DNA of 12,425 nucleotides from Chrysochromulina tobinii. Its lineage: Eukaryota > Haptophyta > Prymnesiales > Chrysochromulinaceae. Every line of letters starts with the position of its first letter. Within the stretch, counting starts at the first letter, position 1. Location of the stretch: NCBI GenBank assembly GCA_001275005.1, contig JWZX01000121.1, positions 1-12,425 of the forward strand. Reading direction: 5' to 3'. The notes beneath the pieces were generated by a model, which saw only the letters and a list, made by a program, of their open reading frames with translations, made no database searches and was not told where the DNA came from. Both the position numbers and the translations under genes were made by a program. Positions 5,848 through 12,425 of the stretch are shown piece by piece.

Positions 5848-8364
5848 TCAAAGCGAGGCTTCCACGGCGCCATCTAGGGCGCAGTGGAAGTGCTTCGGCC
5901 AGTCGTGCGCAAGGCGGTGCCACAGCTCGGGGAGTGCACTGCTGTGGATGCCCACGAAGCGAAAGGCGGCGCGCCATGTGGCCCGGTCCTGGCAGACGCC
6001 AACAATCGGGGCAAGGGCCAAGGCAGACTCGGGGGCGTCGCGATGCGGCCGATCGACGGCTCGGATCAGCAGTCGGGTTGCAGCGATGCCGAGGTGTGCT
6101 ACCAAGGGGAAGCGTGTGGCGTTCGCGTCCGGTCCAAAGCCGAGTGCACCCCCGAGCTTGTGCTCGAAGTCGACCACCACGTGCACGAAACGGCCCACCT
6201 TTGTCACGGGCACAAGCTGGGCGTTCGATACGACGCTATGCGCGGTCGAGGCTGCCGCAGACTCGGCTGGGGCGCTCTGGGCGGCGGCTGCGATGCCATT
6301 GGCATGCTCCCTGGGGCGAACACGAGTAGCGGCTGTGGAACCGACGACGGCCGGCTCGTGCTCAAGTGAGATGCCATCGAGATCGGGCACCTGCTGCGAG
6401 CTCAGGTGGAGTACAGCTAGCTCTGTGCCTGCTGGGATGACGGCGACGGGCGTGGCTGCACCGGACGTCGGGGCCAACGGAAAGGCGCAACGGAGCCCGC
6501 AGACCGCGCACACGGCTTTCCATGCACCGCCGACGAGGTGATTGGCGAGGGTGGCGTTGGCGGCGCTGGTCGTGTGCATCCCTATGAGCAACGGTAGCAG
6601 CCCTCGCTCTCGACCGGTAGCTCGACCAGTAGCTGAGCCTCTCGTGGTCGAGGGAACGCTGTCCGCTGCAGAACCGTCCTTCAGGGCGCCGCCCCCAACG
6701 AAGCATTGGAGCTCCTCGTACGCGCTGCCGCCCGCGGAGCCGACGCCGACGCCGCTGCCCCCGCCCCCGCTGCGCGCGCTGCCGGCCACATCAGCCAGTA
6801 CAGCTGGGGCGCCGCCTCCAAAGGCGAGCGGCGCAGCGCTCAGCTTTGCGGTGCCCACGAAGCCTTCACGCGTCATCTCCCTGCAGAGCATCCTCACCAA
6901 CTGGAGCAGGTCCTTGGCAGCGTGATTCGCTTGCACCATGTGCGCCCAACGCTCGCGCGCACCCGCCGCATAGCGTGCGCGCGCCGTGGCAGACGTGAGG
7001 AGAGTTTCAACGGCCGCGGTGAAGCTGTGCACGTCATCGGCGATGATGGCCGTGCTGCCATTGGGCGTCGCCTCAACCTCGAAGGGCGAGATGGCGGCGC
7101 TCGTGATTACAAGCGGCAATCCGAGTCGTAACGCCTCGTACACTTTGGTGTTGATGCCCGTGGTCCGTAGCACAGGCACCACCATCGCCGCCCAGCTCGC
7201 AAGCTCTGCATCGAGCGCCGCCTGGCTCACGAAACCGAGCTCATCAATCCCATTGGCCGCTTCGACGCCCATGTACCGCGTCGCCCATGCCCAGCCGCAA
7301 TGCAGCTCCCGTGCCTTGTCGCACGCGCGCTCTTGCCCGTCGACACTCACCCGGTAACCAGGTCGCTGTCCCACGATGCGCAGGCGGAGTGCCGGGAACC
7401 GTGCCCGAAGCGCCGGCCAGCATTCGTTTAGGAACCATTGCACCGCCAGGTGGTTGGTCGGCGTGAAGCCGTTGCCCAGGAAGCCGACGCGCGGCATCCC
7501 CAGCGAAACGGAAGCAGAAGCGACAGGGGCGCCAACGGTGCTGCCCCCGCCGCTGCCGCTGCTGCTGCTGCCATTGTCGGCACTGTCGCTACTGCCCCCG
7601 CTGCTACTGCCCCCGCTGCTGTTCACGCCCGAGCTTCTCTCTGAGAGCGCGAACCGCAGAACGCCGAAGCGCGCCACGAAGGGAAAGGCAGCCCGCTCAG
7701 CCATGCTATCGGCGCTCGTGATGTGCAGCAGCAGGTCAGACAACGCGTAGGCCGTGGCCTCCCGATGCGCGTGCTGCGTGGCGCGCGCCGAGTAGTTCGA
7801 CGAGAGGCCTGGGTGGCTCTCCCAGCTCGCAAGCCATGCGTCGCGTTGTGCATGCGCATCGTCGGAGAGGACCGCCACAAATGGGCGGTGGCCGCGCGGA
7901 GAAAAGGCATGCAACGCCGGCAGCACCAGCTCACCCACGTTGGGCTTCGGATCGTGCCAGAACCAGAAGAAGACGAGCACAGCGTTGAACCAGCCTTGCG
8001 AGAAGAGCCTCGCGAGCTGAGCTGAGCCCGAGTGTTCATACATCGCCGGCGGCGGCAGCTTTCGCACATCCTCGCGCAGCCACTCTTCACGGTAGCCGCG
8101 TGGAATTCTAAGCAGTGTCGCCATCTCGCTCGACGATGGCGAGCGCTTTGCGATGGGCGTGTGCGAGCGGAAGAACAGAGAGACCTCCAGGCCGAGGGCG
8201 AGCAGCCCGCGGATGATGCCAAGCAAGCGTTCGTCACAGCCCATGGGCTGCAAATGCTGCTCGTGCACGATCAGTATTCGCAGCGGCTGACGCCCGTCGC
8301 AGTCGGCCGAAAACGTCTGCGCTGCGACGCAGGCGAGCAACGCACAGCCCATGACGTACAACAT
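5848..8364 (-). CDS. Secretory-pathway GT-B glycosyltransferase (family 4-like) with long C-terminal extension
   Basis: The protein is 838 aa from the ATG at 8364, chosen because it opens with a hydrophobic leader ([16 protein letters not shown]) and leaves room for the divergent PRL1 promoter. A more upstream ATG at 8469 stays open but would bury the leader. The N-terminal Rossmann half runs from about residue 28 ([20 protein letters not shown], as in GT4 enzymes) to about 243. A Ser/Gly linker spans about 244-280. The C-terminal nucleotide-sugar half begins at about 291 (PRVGFLGNG) and carries [19 protein letters not shown] (403-421); Lys407 and Glu410 sit where GT4 enzymes contact the donor phosphate and sugar. 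Six N-X-S/T sequons (190, 248, 264, 435, 603, 748) agree with an ER/Golgi lumen location. Residues about 496-838 match no family I recognise. The enzyme class is secure. Donor, acceptor and product cannot be read from the sequence; it probably acts on secreted glycoconjugates or cell-surface glycans. Confidence 0.82.
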   Translation of the reverse strand: MLYVMGCALLACVAAQTFSADCDGRQPLRILIVHEQHLQPMGCDERLLGIIRGLLALGLEVSLFFRSHTPIAKRSPSSSEMATLLRIPRGYREEWLREDVRKLPPPAMYEHSGSAQLARLFSQGWFNAVLVFFWFWHDPKPNVGELVLPALHAFSPRGHRPFVAVLSDDAHAQRDAWLASWESHPGLSSNYSARATQHAHREATAYALSDLLLHITSADSMAERAAFPFVARFGVLRFALSERSSGVNSSGGSSSGGSSDSADNGSSSSGSGGGSTVGAPVASASVSLGMPRVGFLGNGFTPTNHLAVQWFLNECWPALRARFPALRLRIVGQRPGYRVSVDGQERACDKARELHCGWAWATRYMGVEAANGIDELGFVSQAALDAELASWAAMVVPVLRTTGINTKVYEALRLGLPLVITSAAISPFEVEATPNGSTAIIADDVHSFTAAVETLLTSATARARYAAGARERWAHMVQANHAAKDLLQLVRMLCREMTREGFVGTAKLSAAPLAFGGGAPAVLADVAGSARSGGGGSGVGVGSAGGSAYEELQCFVGGGALKDGSAADSVPSTTRGSATGRATGRERGLLPLLIGMHTTSAANATLANHLVGGAWKAVCAVCGLRCAFPLAPTSGAATPVAVIPAGTELAVLHLSSQQVPDLDGISLEHEPAVVGSTAATRVRPREHANGIAAAAQSAPAESAAASTAHSVVSNAQLVPVTKVGRFVHVVVDFEHKLGGALGFGPDANATRFPLVAHLGIAATRLLIRAVDRPHRDAPESALALAPIVGVCQDRATWRAAFRFVGIHSSALPELWHRLAHDWPKHFHCALDGAVEASL
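7591..7620 (-). repeat. Exact 15-bp tandem duplication in the Ser/Gly linker of the glycosyltransferase
   Basis: ACTGCCCCCGCTGCT occurs twice back to back (7591-7605 and 7606-7620). On the minus strand each unit encodes SSGGS. It sits in a wider Ser/Gly-coding tract (about 7540-7625) between the two Rossmann halves of the enzyme, where length change would be tolerated. Confidence 0.9.
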
Positions 8365-8506
8365 CGCTCTGACTCGCGAAAAGCTCGGGTTTCGTGCGCC
8401 TTTCAAAGTATCATCCTCTAAATGTATTCCAGAGCCCGCCACTGCTTGCAAGCAAGTTTCACGTTTCATTTCACAGCGCCTACCGGCGACGCGTGACGAC
8501 TTGGAC
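8365..8506. promoter_or_regulatory. Short bidirectional promoter region between glycosyltransferase and PRL1
   Basis: Only 142 bp separate the ATG of the minus-strand glycosyltransferase (8364) from the ATG of plus-strand PRL1 (8507), so both 5' UTRs and both core promoters must fit or overlap here. The sequence is less GC-rich than the flanking genes (for example around 8400-8430 and 8455-8475). No clear TATA box is seen. Both strands happen to be open across it, but the translations have no recognisable content. Confidence 0.55.
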
Positions 8507-9931
8507 ATGGCGGCCTCCACACCATCGGCGCTCGAGCAGGCGTGCCTGCGCAACCTCAAACGGACTCGCGAGATGTATCTAGCGAACTACGGTCAGCGGG
8601 TAGAGGCCAATGAGGCCACCGCCTTTCTGCGCACGTCGATCATGCTGAACTCGGAGTACAAGCTTGTCAAGGACCTGCCTCCCATTGCGGCGGGCGGCGC
8701 CGCGGCATCGGTCGTAATGGCACATGCGGCCGTGGCCGCCGCCTCTTTCGGCGGCGCCGCCGCTGCTGCTTCCGATGGGCCACTCTTGCTTCAGGATCGC
8801 AGAGATGGTGGCCTCGGTGGGACCGTTAGGCCGAGCACGGCGGCCGAACGGCTGGCTGGTCCGCCGTCGACCGCCGTCGTCGCGGCCGCCTCGACGTCCA
8901 ACTCGACGACGCTTATCCCGCGCAGCCGCGCCTCGCGCCCAGTGGTGCAGCCAGAGTGGCACGCACCGTGGAAGATGATGCGGGTAATCTCGGGCCATCT
9001 GGGATGGGTGCGAGCGATCGCGGTGGACCCGACTAACGAGTGGTTCGCGACGGGTTCGGCCGATCGCACCATCAAGATCTGGGACCTCGCCTCGGGTACG
9101 CTCAAGCTCACGCTCACGGGCCATATCTCGACAGTGCGCGGACTGGCAGTGAGCAGCCGCTCGCCCTACCTCTTCTCATGCGGTGAGGACAAGATGGTCA
9201 AGTGCTGGGACCTCGAGTACAACAAGGTAATCCGGCACTACCATGGACACCTCTCGGGCGTATACTCGCTCGCTCTGCACCCGACCCTCGACCTGCTGGT
9301 CACGGGCGGGCGGGACTCAGTCGCGCGAGTGTGGGACATTCGCACCAAGAATAATGTGCACACGTTGACTGGGCACGAGCAGACGGTGGCGGGGCTCGGG
9401 GTGCAGGCGGTCGAGCCGCAGATCATCACCGGCTCGATGGACTCCACCGTCCGGTTGTGGGACCTTGTGGCCGGCCGTGCAATCGCCGTGCTCACCAACC
9501 ACAAGAAGGCAGTGCGCGCGATCGCGATCGCTCCGCATGAGTATTCGTTCGTCTCGGCTTCGGCAGACAATCTCAAGAAGTGGAAGTGCCCCGAGGGCGA
9601 GTTCATGCACAACATCACCGGCCACAACTGCATCGTGCACACGTGCGTCATCAACCAGGACAACGTGATGGCCACTGGCGGGGACACTGGCGCGCTCCAT
9701 CTTTGGGACTACAAGACCGGACACAACTTCCAGACGCTGCAAACGATCGCTCAGCCCGGTTCGCTCGAGTCCGAATGTGGCATCATGGCGACCGCCTTCG
9801 ACCAGACGGGCAGCCGCCTCATCACAGGCGAGGCCGACAAGACAATCAAGATGTGGAAGGAGGACCCCGACGCCACGCCCGAGACACACCCTGTCAACTA
9901 CGAGCCGCCGCGCGACCGGAAGCGGTACTGA
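8507..9931 (+). CDS. PLRG1: PRL1/PLRG1 (Prp46) spliceosomal WD40 protein
   Basis: This 474-aa protein is close in length to plant PRL1 and animal PLRG1. The ATG at 8507 has G at -3 and G at +4 and begins [29 protein letters not shown], resembling the family's N-terminal LKRTR segment. An upstream in-frame ATG at 8351 is open but lies inside the shared promoter. Residues about 64-95 are Ala-rich. The family signature [20 protein letters not shown] leads into seven WD40 repeats at about 158-194, 200-236, 242-278, 284-320, 326-360, 366-402 and 413-451, with typical GH...WD pairs ([36 protein letters not shown]). The C-terminus [13 protein letters not shown] also matches the family. PLRG1/Prp46 belongs to the Prp19-associated (NTC) complex and acts in the nucleus in spliceosome activation with CDC5L. 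It implies that pre-mRNA splicing matters in this intron-poor genome. Identification is confident. Confidence 0.96.
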   Translation: MAASTPSALEQACLRNLKRTREMYLANYGQRVEANEATAFLRTSIMLNSEYKLVKDLPPIAAGGAAASVVMAHAAVAAASFGGAAAAASDGPLLLQDRRDGGLGGTVRPSTAAERLAGPPSTAVVAAASTSNSTTLIPRSRASRPVVQPEWHAPWKMMRVISGHLGWVRAIAVDPTNEWFATGSADRTIKIWDLASGTLKLTLTGHISTVRGLAVSSRSPYLFSCGEDKMVKCWDLEYNKVIRHYHGHLSGVYSLALHPTLDLLVTGGRDSVARVWDIRTKNNVHTLTGHEQTVAGLGVQAVEPQIITGSMDSTVRLWDLVAGRAIAVLTNHKKAVRAIAIAPHEYSFVSASADNLKKWKCPEGEFMHNITGHNCIVHTCVINQDNVMATGGDTGALHLWDYKTGHNFQTLQTIAQPGSLESECGIMATAFDQTGSRLITGEADKTIKMWKEDPDATPETHPVNYEPPRDRKRY

Positions 9932-10156
9932 GAGTGTACTGAGATGAAACTGCGATCGTTACATGTATGCTGGCGCAGCGCGGTGAGTTGTGCATGTGAA
10001 AACCTTGACACGTGACGGTCGCCGAAACAACGTCCTACTGCGGAGGTGTTTTGAGATTACCATACGTCTTTGGAATGATGTGACGAAGCCGGAACGGACC
10101 CGCCGAGGTCGACTCACGGCAAAAAAAGAGGCACCCCTCGCCGCCCCCGTTTCCAG
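9932..10156. other. Tandem intergenic region between PRL1 and the cysteine protease, with possible 5'-UTR intron 9983-10156
   Basis: A strong donor-like GGTGAGTTG places an intron start at 9983. A pyrimidine-rich acceptor CCCCCGTTTCCAG ends at 10156, directly before the protease ATG at 10157. A branch-point-like GACTCAC lies about 40 bases before the acceptor. The predicted 174-bp intron would lie in the 5' UTR: small ATG frames upstream (at 9962 and 9966) would not join in frame with the protease. The first part of the region must also hold the PRL1 3' UTR. No RNA evidence is available here. Confidence 0.35.
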
Positions 10157-11194
10157 ATGCTCTACCAGGTTGTCGTCGCCCTGTCCATCATTTCGACGGC
10201 CGCTCAGCGGCCAGCCGACCCGACTGACATGCACCTGGACCCGGCATTCCCCCAGTTCATGAAGTTCATGACGGACTTCCGCAACGGTGTCCCCTATTCG
10301 TCGGCCGCGGAGACGCTCGGTCGCTTCACCGCATTCAAGGCCAACCTGCAGCTCATCGGCGAGCGCAACGCCAAGGGTCAGGAGACGCACGGCATCACCA
10401 AATTCGCCGACCTCACCCGCGAGGAGTTCAAGGCCCAGTACTTGACCCTGCGCCCCCCCACGGCCAACGCCCTCCGGTCCATGAAGCAGCTGGACCACCT
10501 CGTGCAGGCCAACTACACGGCGGCCTCGACCGACTGGTGCGCCAAGGGCGCGTGCACGCCGGTCAAGAACCAGGGGCAGTGCGGCTCGTGCTGGGCCTTC
10601 TCAGCCACCGAGCAGCTCGAGTCGCAGTACTACCAGACCTACGGCAAGCTCATTGAGCTGTCGCCGCAACAGCTCACCTCGTGTGATCCGAACTGCGGTG
10701 GTTGCAACGGTGGCAACCCGATCAACGCGTGGATCTATGTCAACTCGTTCGGTGGTCAGGAGTCGGAAAGTGATTACCCCTACGTATCGGGCGTCACGAA
10801 GCAGACGGGCTCGTGCTCGTCGAAGATCGCCGAAGTGACCGAGGCCGTTGGCGCGGATGTTGGCTACTTCATCGCGCAGCGTCCTGCCCAGGAGTCGAAC
10901 ATGCTCAAGCAGATCGGGCTGTCGCCCATGTCCATCGCCGTCGACGCCGAGCTCTGGCAGACATACACGGGTGGCATCATCGGCCCCAAATCGGGCTGCG
11001 GCACCACCATCGACCACGCCGTTCAAGTGACCGGCTACAATGCCGAGGGAAACTACTGGATCGTGCGCAACTCGTGGGGCCCCAACTGGGGCGAGAGCGG
11101 CTTCGTGTACCTCACGTACGGCGACAATGTTTGCGGCATCACCTCGCAGGCCACCATCACCGTTCCCGAGGTGGTCGGCAAGCTCGACCTCTGA
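10157..11194 (+). CDS. Papain-family (C1A, cathepsin L-like) cysteine protease precursor
   Basis: This is a complete 345-aa preproenzyme. The ATG at 10157 opens with a signal peptide (MLYQVVVALSIISTAAQ), so the product enters the secretory pathway, probably for a lysosome-like vacuole or export. An I29 inhibitor prodomain spans about 33-92, ending with GITKFADLTREEF. The mature enzyme starts near 122. Catalytic residues are all present: oxyanion-hole Gln139 and nucleophile Cys145 in NQGQCGSCWAF, His287 in DHAVQVTGY, and Asn305 in NSWGPNWGESGF. The GCNGG motif (GGCNGGNP) is also present. The length is normal for the family, and the enzyme should be active after prodomain removal. Just before the active site, DWCAKGACTP has Cys128 and Cys133 where most relatives have non-Cys residues, which suggests an extra disulfide. 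The gene follows PRL1 on the same strand with a 225-bp gap and converges on the small gene to its right. Physiological substrate is unknown; general protein turnover is most likely. Confidence 0.96.
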   Translation: MLYQVVVALSIISTAAQRPADPTDMHLDPAFPQFMKFMTDFRNGVPYSSAAETLGRFTAFKANLQLIGERNAKGQETHGITKFADLTREEFKAQYLTLRPPTANALRSMKQLDHLVQANYTAASTDWCAKGACTPVKNQGQCGSCWAFSATEQLESQYYQTYGKLIELSPQQLTSCDPNCGGCNGGNPINAWIYVNSFGGQESESDYPYVSGVTKQTGSCSSKIAEVTEAVGADVGYFIAQRPAQESNMLKQIGLSPMSIAVDAELWQTYTGGIIGPKSGCGTTIDHAVQVTGYNAEGNYWIVRNSWGPNWGESGFVYLTYGDNVCGITSQATITVPEVVGKLDL

Positions 11195-11501
11195 GCCGCG
11201 CGCGAAATCCTCGGCTTTGGCGTTGCCGTGCGTCGTCGCCCATTGCCGACGGGGACCTGTGACGATGTATCATCAGCGAAATTTGGGCCAGCGGTCTGTG
11301 GATCTGAATTCGGGTTGGGCTAGACAAATGTGGCATCTGTGAGTGTGTGTCTGATTTGGCTATTCGTTTTTGTGTGCAGTGGCGCCGCGGCCGGACTACA
11401 TGCGATGTACGGATCGGAGGTTTCGGAGCAGCGAGCACACATACACCGCGATACACACTCCGATACAGGCTCGGCTCGCTCTCCGCTACCAGTGTGTCTT
11501 C
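11195..11501. other. Convergent intergenic gap, 3' UTRs expected
   Basis: This 307-bp region separates the stop codons of the protease (+) and the small gene (-). It has a T/G-rich run at about 11330-11380 and CA-rich sequence at about 11435-11470. No conserved polyadenylation signal, RNA gene or gene-like frame was recognised. Confidence 0.6.
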
Positions 11502-11978
11502 TCAGGCGCGTGCACAGAATCCCGCCGCATACGCTGCATTCCGCATGGCGCTTACTTGAGGTGCGATGGCCAGACCCAAGGCCGTCTCCTTCTCTCGAAG
11601 AGTCGCCATCGCATCGCTGGGGAGGCCAAACGACTCGATGGCAGCCAGGAGCTCATTGACGATTGCGCCCTCTGCCGCGCCGATCACGCCTTCGCTTGCA
11701 CCAGTTGGCACAGACGGTGGCACCGTGGGTACCCGAGCACCCGCGGGCTTCTCGTCGTCGTCGGCCGTGGCAACCTTGCCCTTTGCCTGCGGCGCTACTG
11801 GCGCTGGTCCCTTTGCAAGCTTCTTTGCCGCAATCTCCGCATTCTTGATCAGCTTTTTCTTCAGCGACTTGGAAAGCTCCACTGGTGTAGACGTCAGGAG
11901 CCTATTCACCTCTTCGACCTGACCAGCATCGACCGCAGCCTGGATGTCGGCTGGGATCTCTACGCTATCCTCGGCCAT
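11502..11978 (-). CDS. Unrecognised 158-aa protein with Lys-rich segment
   Basis: I do not recognise this protein. The open frame begins with a GTG at 12017. The first ATG, at 11978, has good context (gacATGGCC, G at -3 and G at +4) and gives MAEDSVEIPADIQAAVDAGQ. Residues about 9-30 look helical and acidic. Residues about 35-57 are Lys-rich and amphipathic (LSKSLKKKLIKNAEIAAKKL), recalling the lysine-rich N-terminal extensions of some eukaryotic aminoacyl-tRNA synthetases, which bind RNA; that is only a resemblance. A Pro/Ala/Asp linker follows (about 58-95), then a helical C-terminal part (about 96-150; VNELLAAIESFGLP ... APQVSAMRNAAYAAGF). No signal peptide or membrane segment is seen. It could be a small free-standing RNA- or protein-binding factor. 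It is unlikely to be the first exon of a longer gene, because the protease lies directly downstream in the opposite direction. Composition and the good start context support it being a real gene. Confidence 0.55.
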   Translation of the reverse strand: MAEDSVEIPADIQAAVDAGQVEEVNRLLTSTPVELSKSLKKKLIKNAEIAAKKLAKGPAPVAPQAKGKVATADDDEKPAGARVPTVPPSVPTGASEGVIGAAEGAIVNELLAAIESFGLPSDAMATLREKETALGLAIAPQVSAMRNAAYAAGFCARA

Positions 11979-12035
11979 GTCGCCCGCGGCGTCGACCTCA
12001 GTGCGCACGCTCGCCACAACTTGCCTGTGTGAAGA

Positions 12036-12048
12036 TTATAAACATTGG
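12036..12048 (-). promoter_or_regulatory. CCAAT plus TATA-like motif upstream of the small gene
   Basis: Read on the minus strand, CCAAT (12048-12044) is followed after one base by TTTATAA (12042-12036), 58-70 bp upstream of the ATG at 11978. Both are common core-promoter elements, but the two motifs are closer together than in classical promoters. They are part of a 22-bp repeat whose second exact copy lies 100 bp further upstream. The role is inferred from position only. Confidence 0.25.
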
Positions 12049-12157
12049 CTGTGAAGACCAGGGGTCCCGAGCCAATGGTAACCGCACACGTATGTACGCC
12101 GGTCCGGTGTTTTGGGTGTCGAGTAACTTGTCGAGTTATAAACATTGGCTGTGAAGA
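12036..12157. repeat. 22-bp direct repeat, two exact copies exactly 100 bp apart
   Basis: The copies lie at 12036-12057 and 12136-12157, beginning TTATAAACATTGGCTGTGAA and ending GA. Flanking bases differ, so the repeat unit is sharply bounded. A degenerate third copy, TAAACATAAGGCTGTG, is at 12204-12219, and TTGGCTGT recurs at 12196-12203. All lie upstream of the small minus-strand gene. Confidence 0.9.
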
Positions 12158-12425
12158 ATCTTAATGCGCTGAATGTCTTGAGTTGATACTTGAATTTGGC
12201 TGTTAAACATAAGGCTGTGGGCTATACTCAAGTTTGGTTGGTCTGTTGCGGGTAACTTTTGTTTCTTGTATTCGATTTCGTGGGTATCGGGTACGTGTAT
12301 CGTACCATGAACCCATAGGGTGGGGGTAGGGTAAAAGGGGTGACGGGGGGTTTCCTATACAAATTGGGGGGAGTTTCCTATACAATACGTATCCTGATGT
12401 ATCCTACATGTATCCTGAATGTATC
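12158..12425. other. Low-GC right-hand flank with G-runs and short tandem repeats, no gene seen
   Basis: GC content falls well below that of the genes. Seen here are a short hairpin-capable pair GGTACG/CGTACC (12290-12295 and 12301-12306), five G-runs between 12318 and 12350 that could form a G-quadruplex, TTTCCTATACAA twice (12351-12362 and 12374-12385), and GTATCCT-type units from 12389 to the window end. No open frame looks like a gene. It may be the edge of a repeat or intergenic region. Confidence 0.5.
12389..12425 (+). repeat. GTATCCT-headed tandem array of 10-11-bp units, running off the window
   Basis: GTATCCT begins at 12389, 12399 and 12410, and a further GTATC begins at 12421 where the window ends. 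Units are 10 or 11 bp long and differ in their last bases (GAT, ACAT, GAAT). The true length of the array cannot be seen. Confidence 0.8.

Noticed and set aside
5520-6329. 269-codon plus-strand frame crossing the palindrome and the glycosyltransferase 3' end
   Set aside because: It does not begin at an ATG, runs through the AT-rich island and continues antisense to a confidently assigned gene.
8365-8559. N-terminal extension of the glycosyltransferase across the PRL1 start
   Set aside because: It would bury the hydrophobic leader, overlap the PRL1 coding region and occupy the shared promoter; the translated stretch has no family features.
12311-12350. Telomere-like repeat suggested by TAGGG-containing G-runs
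   Set aside because: There is no regular TTAGGG or TTTAGGG periodicity; the G-runs are irregular.
1-12425. CRISPR array, insertion sequence, prophage or operon
   Set aside because: No spaced palindromic repeats, transposase, integrase or closely packed co-directional bacterial-type genes are present; the gene content is eukaryotic.

Overview
This window looks like nuclear DNA from a GC-rich, intron-poor unicellular eukaryote. The evidence is a PRL1/PLRG1 spliceosomal WD40 protein, a SAM-TPR-DnaJ co-chaperone, a papain-family protease with a secretory leader, long uninterrupted GC-rich ORFs rich in Ala, Ser, Gly and Pro, and intergenic gaps of only a few hundred bases. There are no operons, Shine-Dalgarno sites or bacterial gene families. 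A microalga, perhaps a haptophyte, would fit, but this is inferred from overall style and not from a diagnostic gene.

Layout, left to right: (1) 137-2227 (+), an orphan 696-aa protein, helical then Pro/Ala-rich. (2) 2228-2723, a convergent gap with no supported gene. (3) 2724-5240 (-), an 838-aa protein with a SAM-like N-terminus, TPRs, a J domain and an unrecognised C-terminal tail. (4) 5241-5847, the upstream flank of that gene and the downstream flank of the next. It holds an ACGT-motif cluster, a TTCACG microsatellite, an AT-rich island and an 18-bp palindrome. (5) 5848-8364 (-), a secretory GT-B glycosyltransferase with a long unrecognised C-terminal extension. (6) 8507-9931 (+), PRL1/PLRG1, divergent from the glycosyltransferase with 142 bp between the ATGs. 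(7) 10157-11194 (+), a complete papain/cathepsin L-like cysteine protease. (8) 11502-11978 (-), a small unrecognised protein of 158 aa with a Lys-rich segment. (9) 11979-12425, a low-GC flank with a 22-bp repeat spaced exactly 100 bp apart, G-runs and a short tandem array running off the window.

The genes do not form a pathway. They are unrelated housekeeping and secretory genes packed closely, as is common in compact protist genomes. Several of the longest ORFs open at GTG or TTG. The starts given here are the first plausible in-frame ATG, because eukaryotic translation normally uses ATG. Upstream of three genes a GTGAGT donor-like site pairs with a pyrimidine-rich AG just before the ATG, so short 5'-UTR introns are possible.

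No previously undescribed system is obvious. The most unusual items are the SAM-TPR-J protein with its novel tail, the extended glycosyltransferase, the possible 5'-UTR introns, and the 100-bp-spaced repeat upstream of the small gene at the right end.
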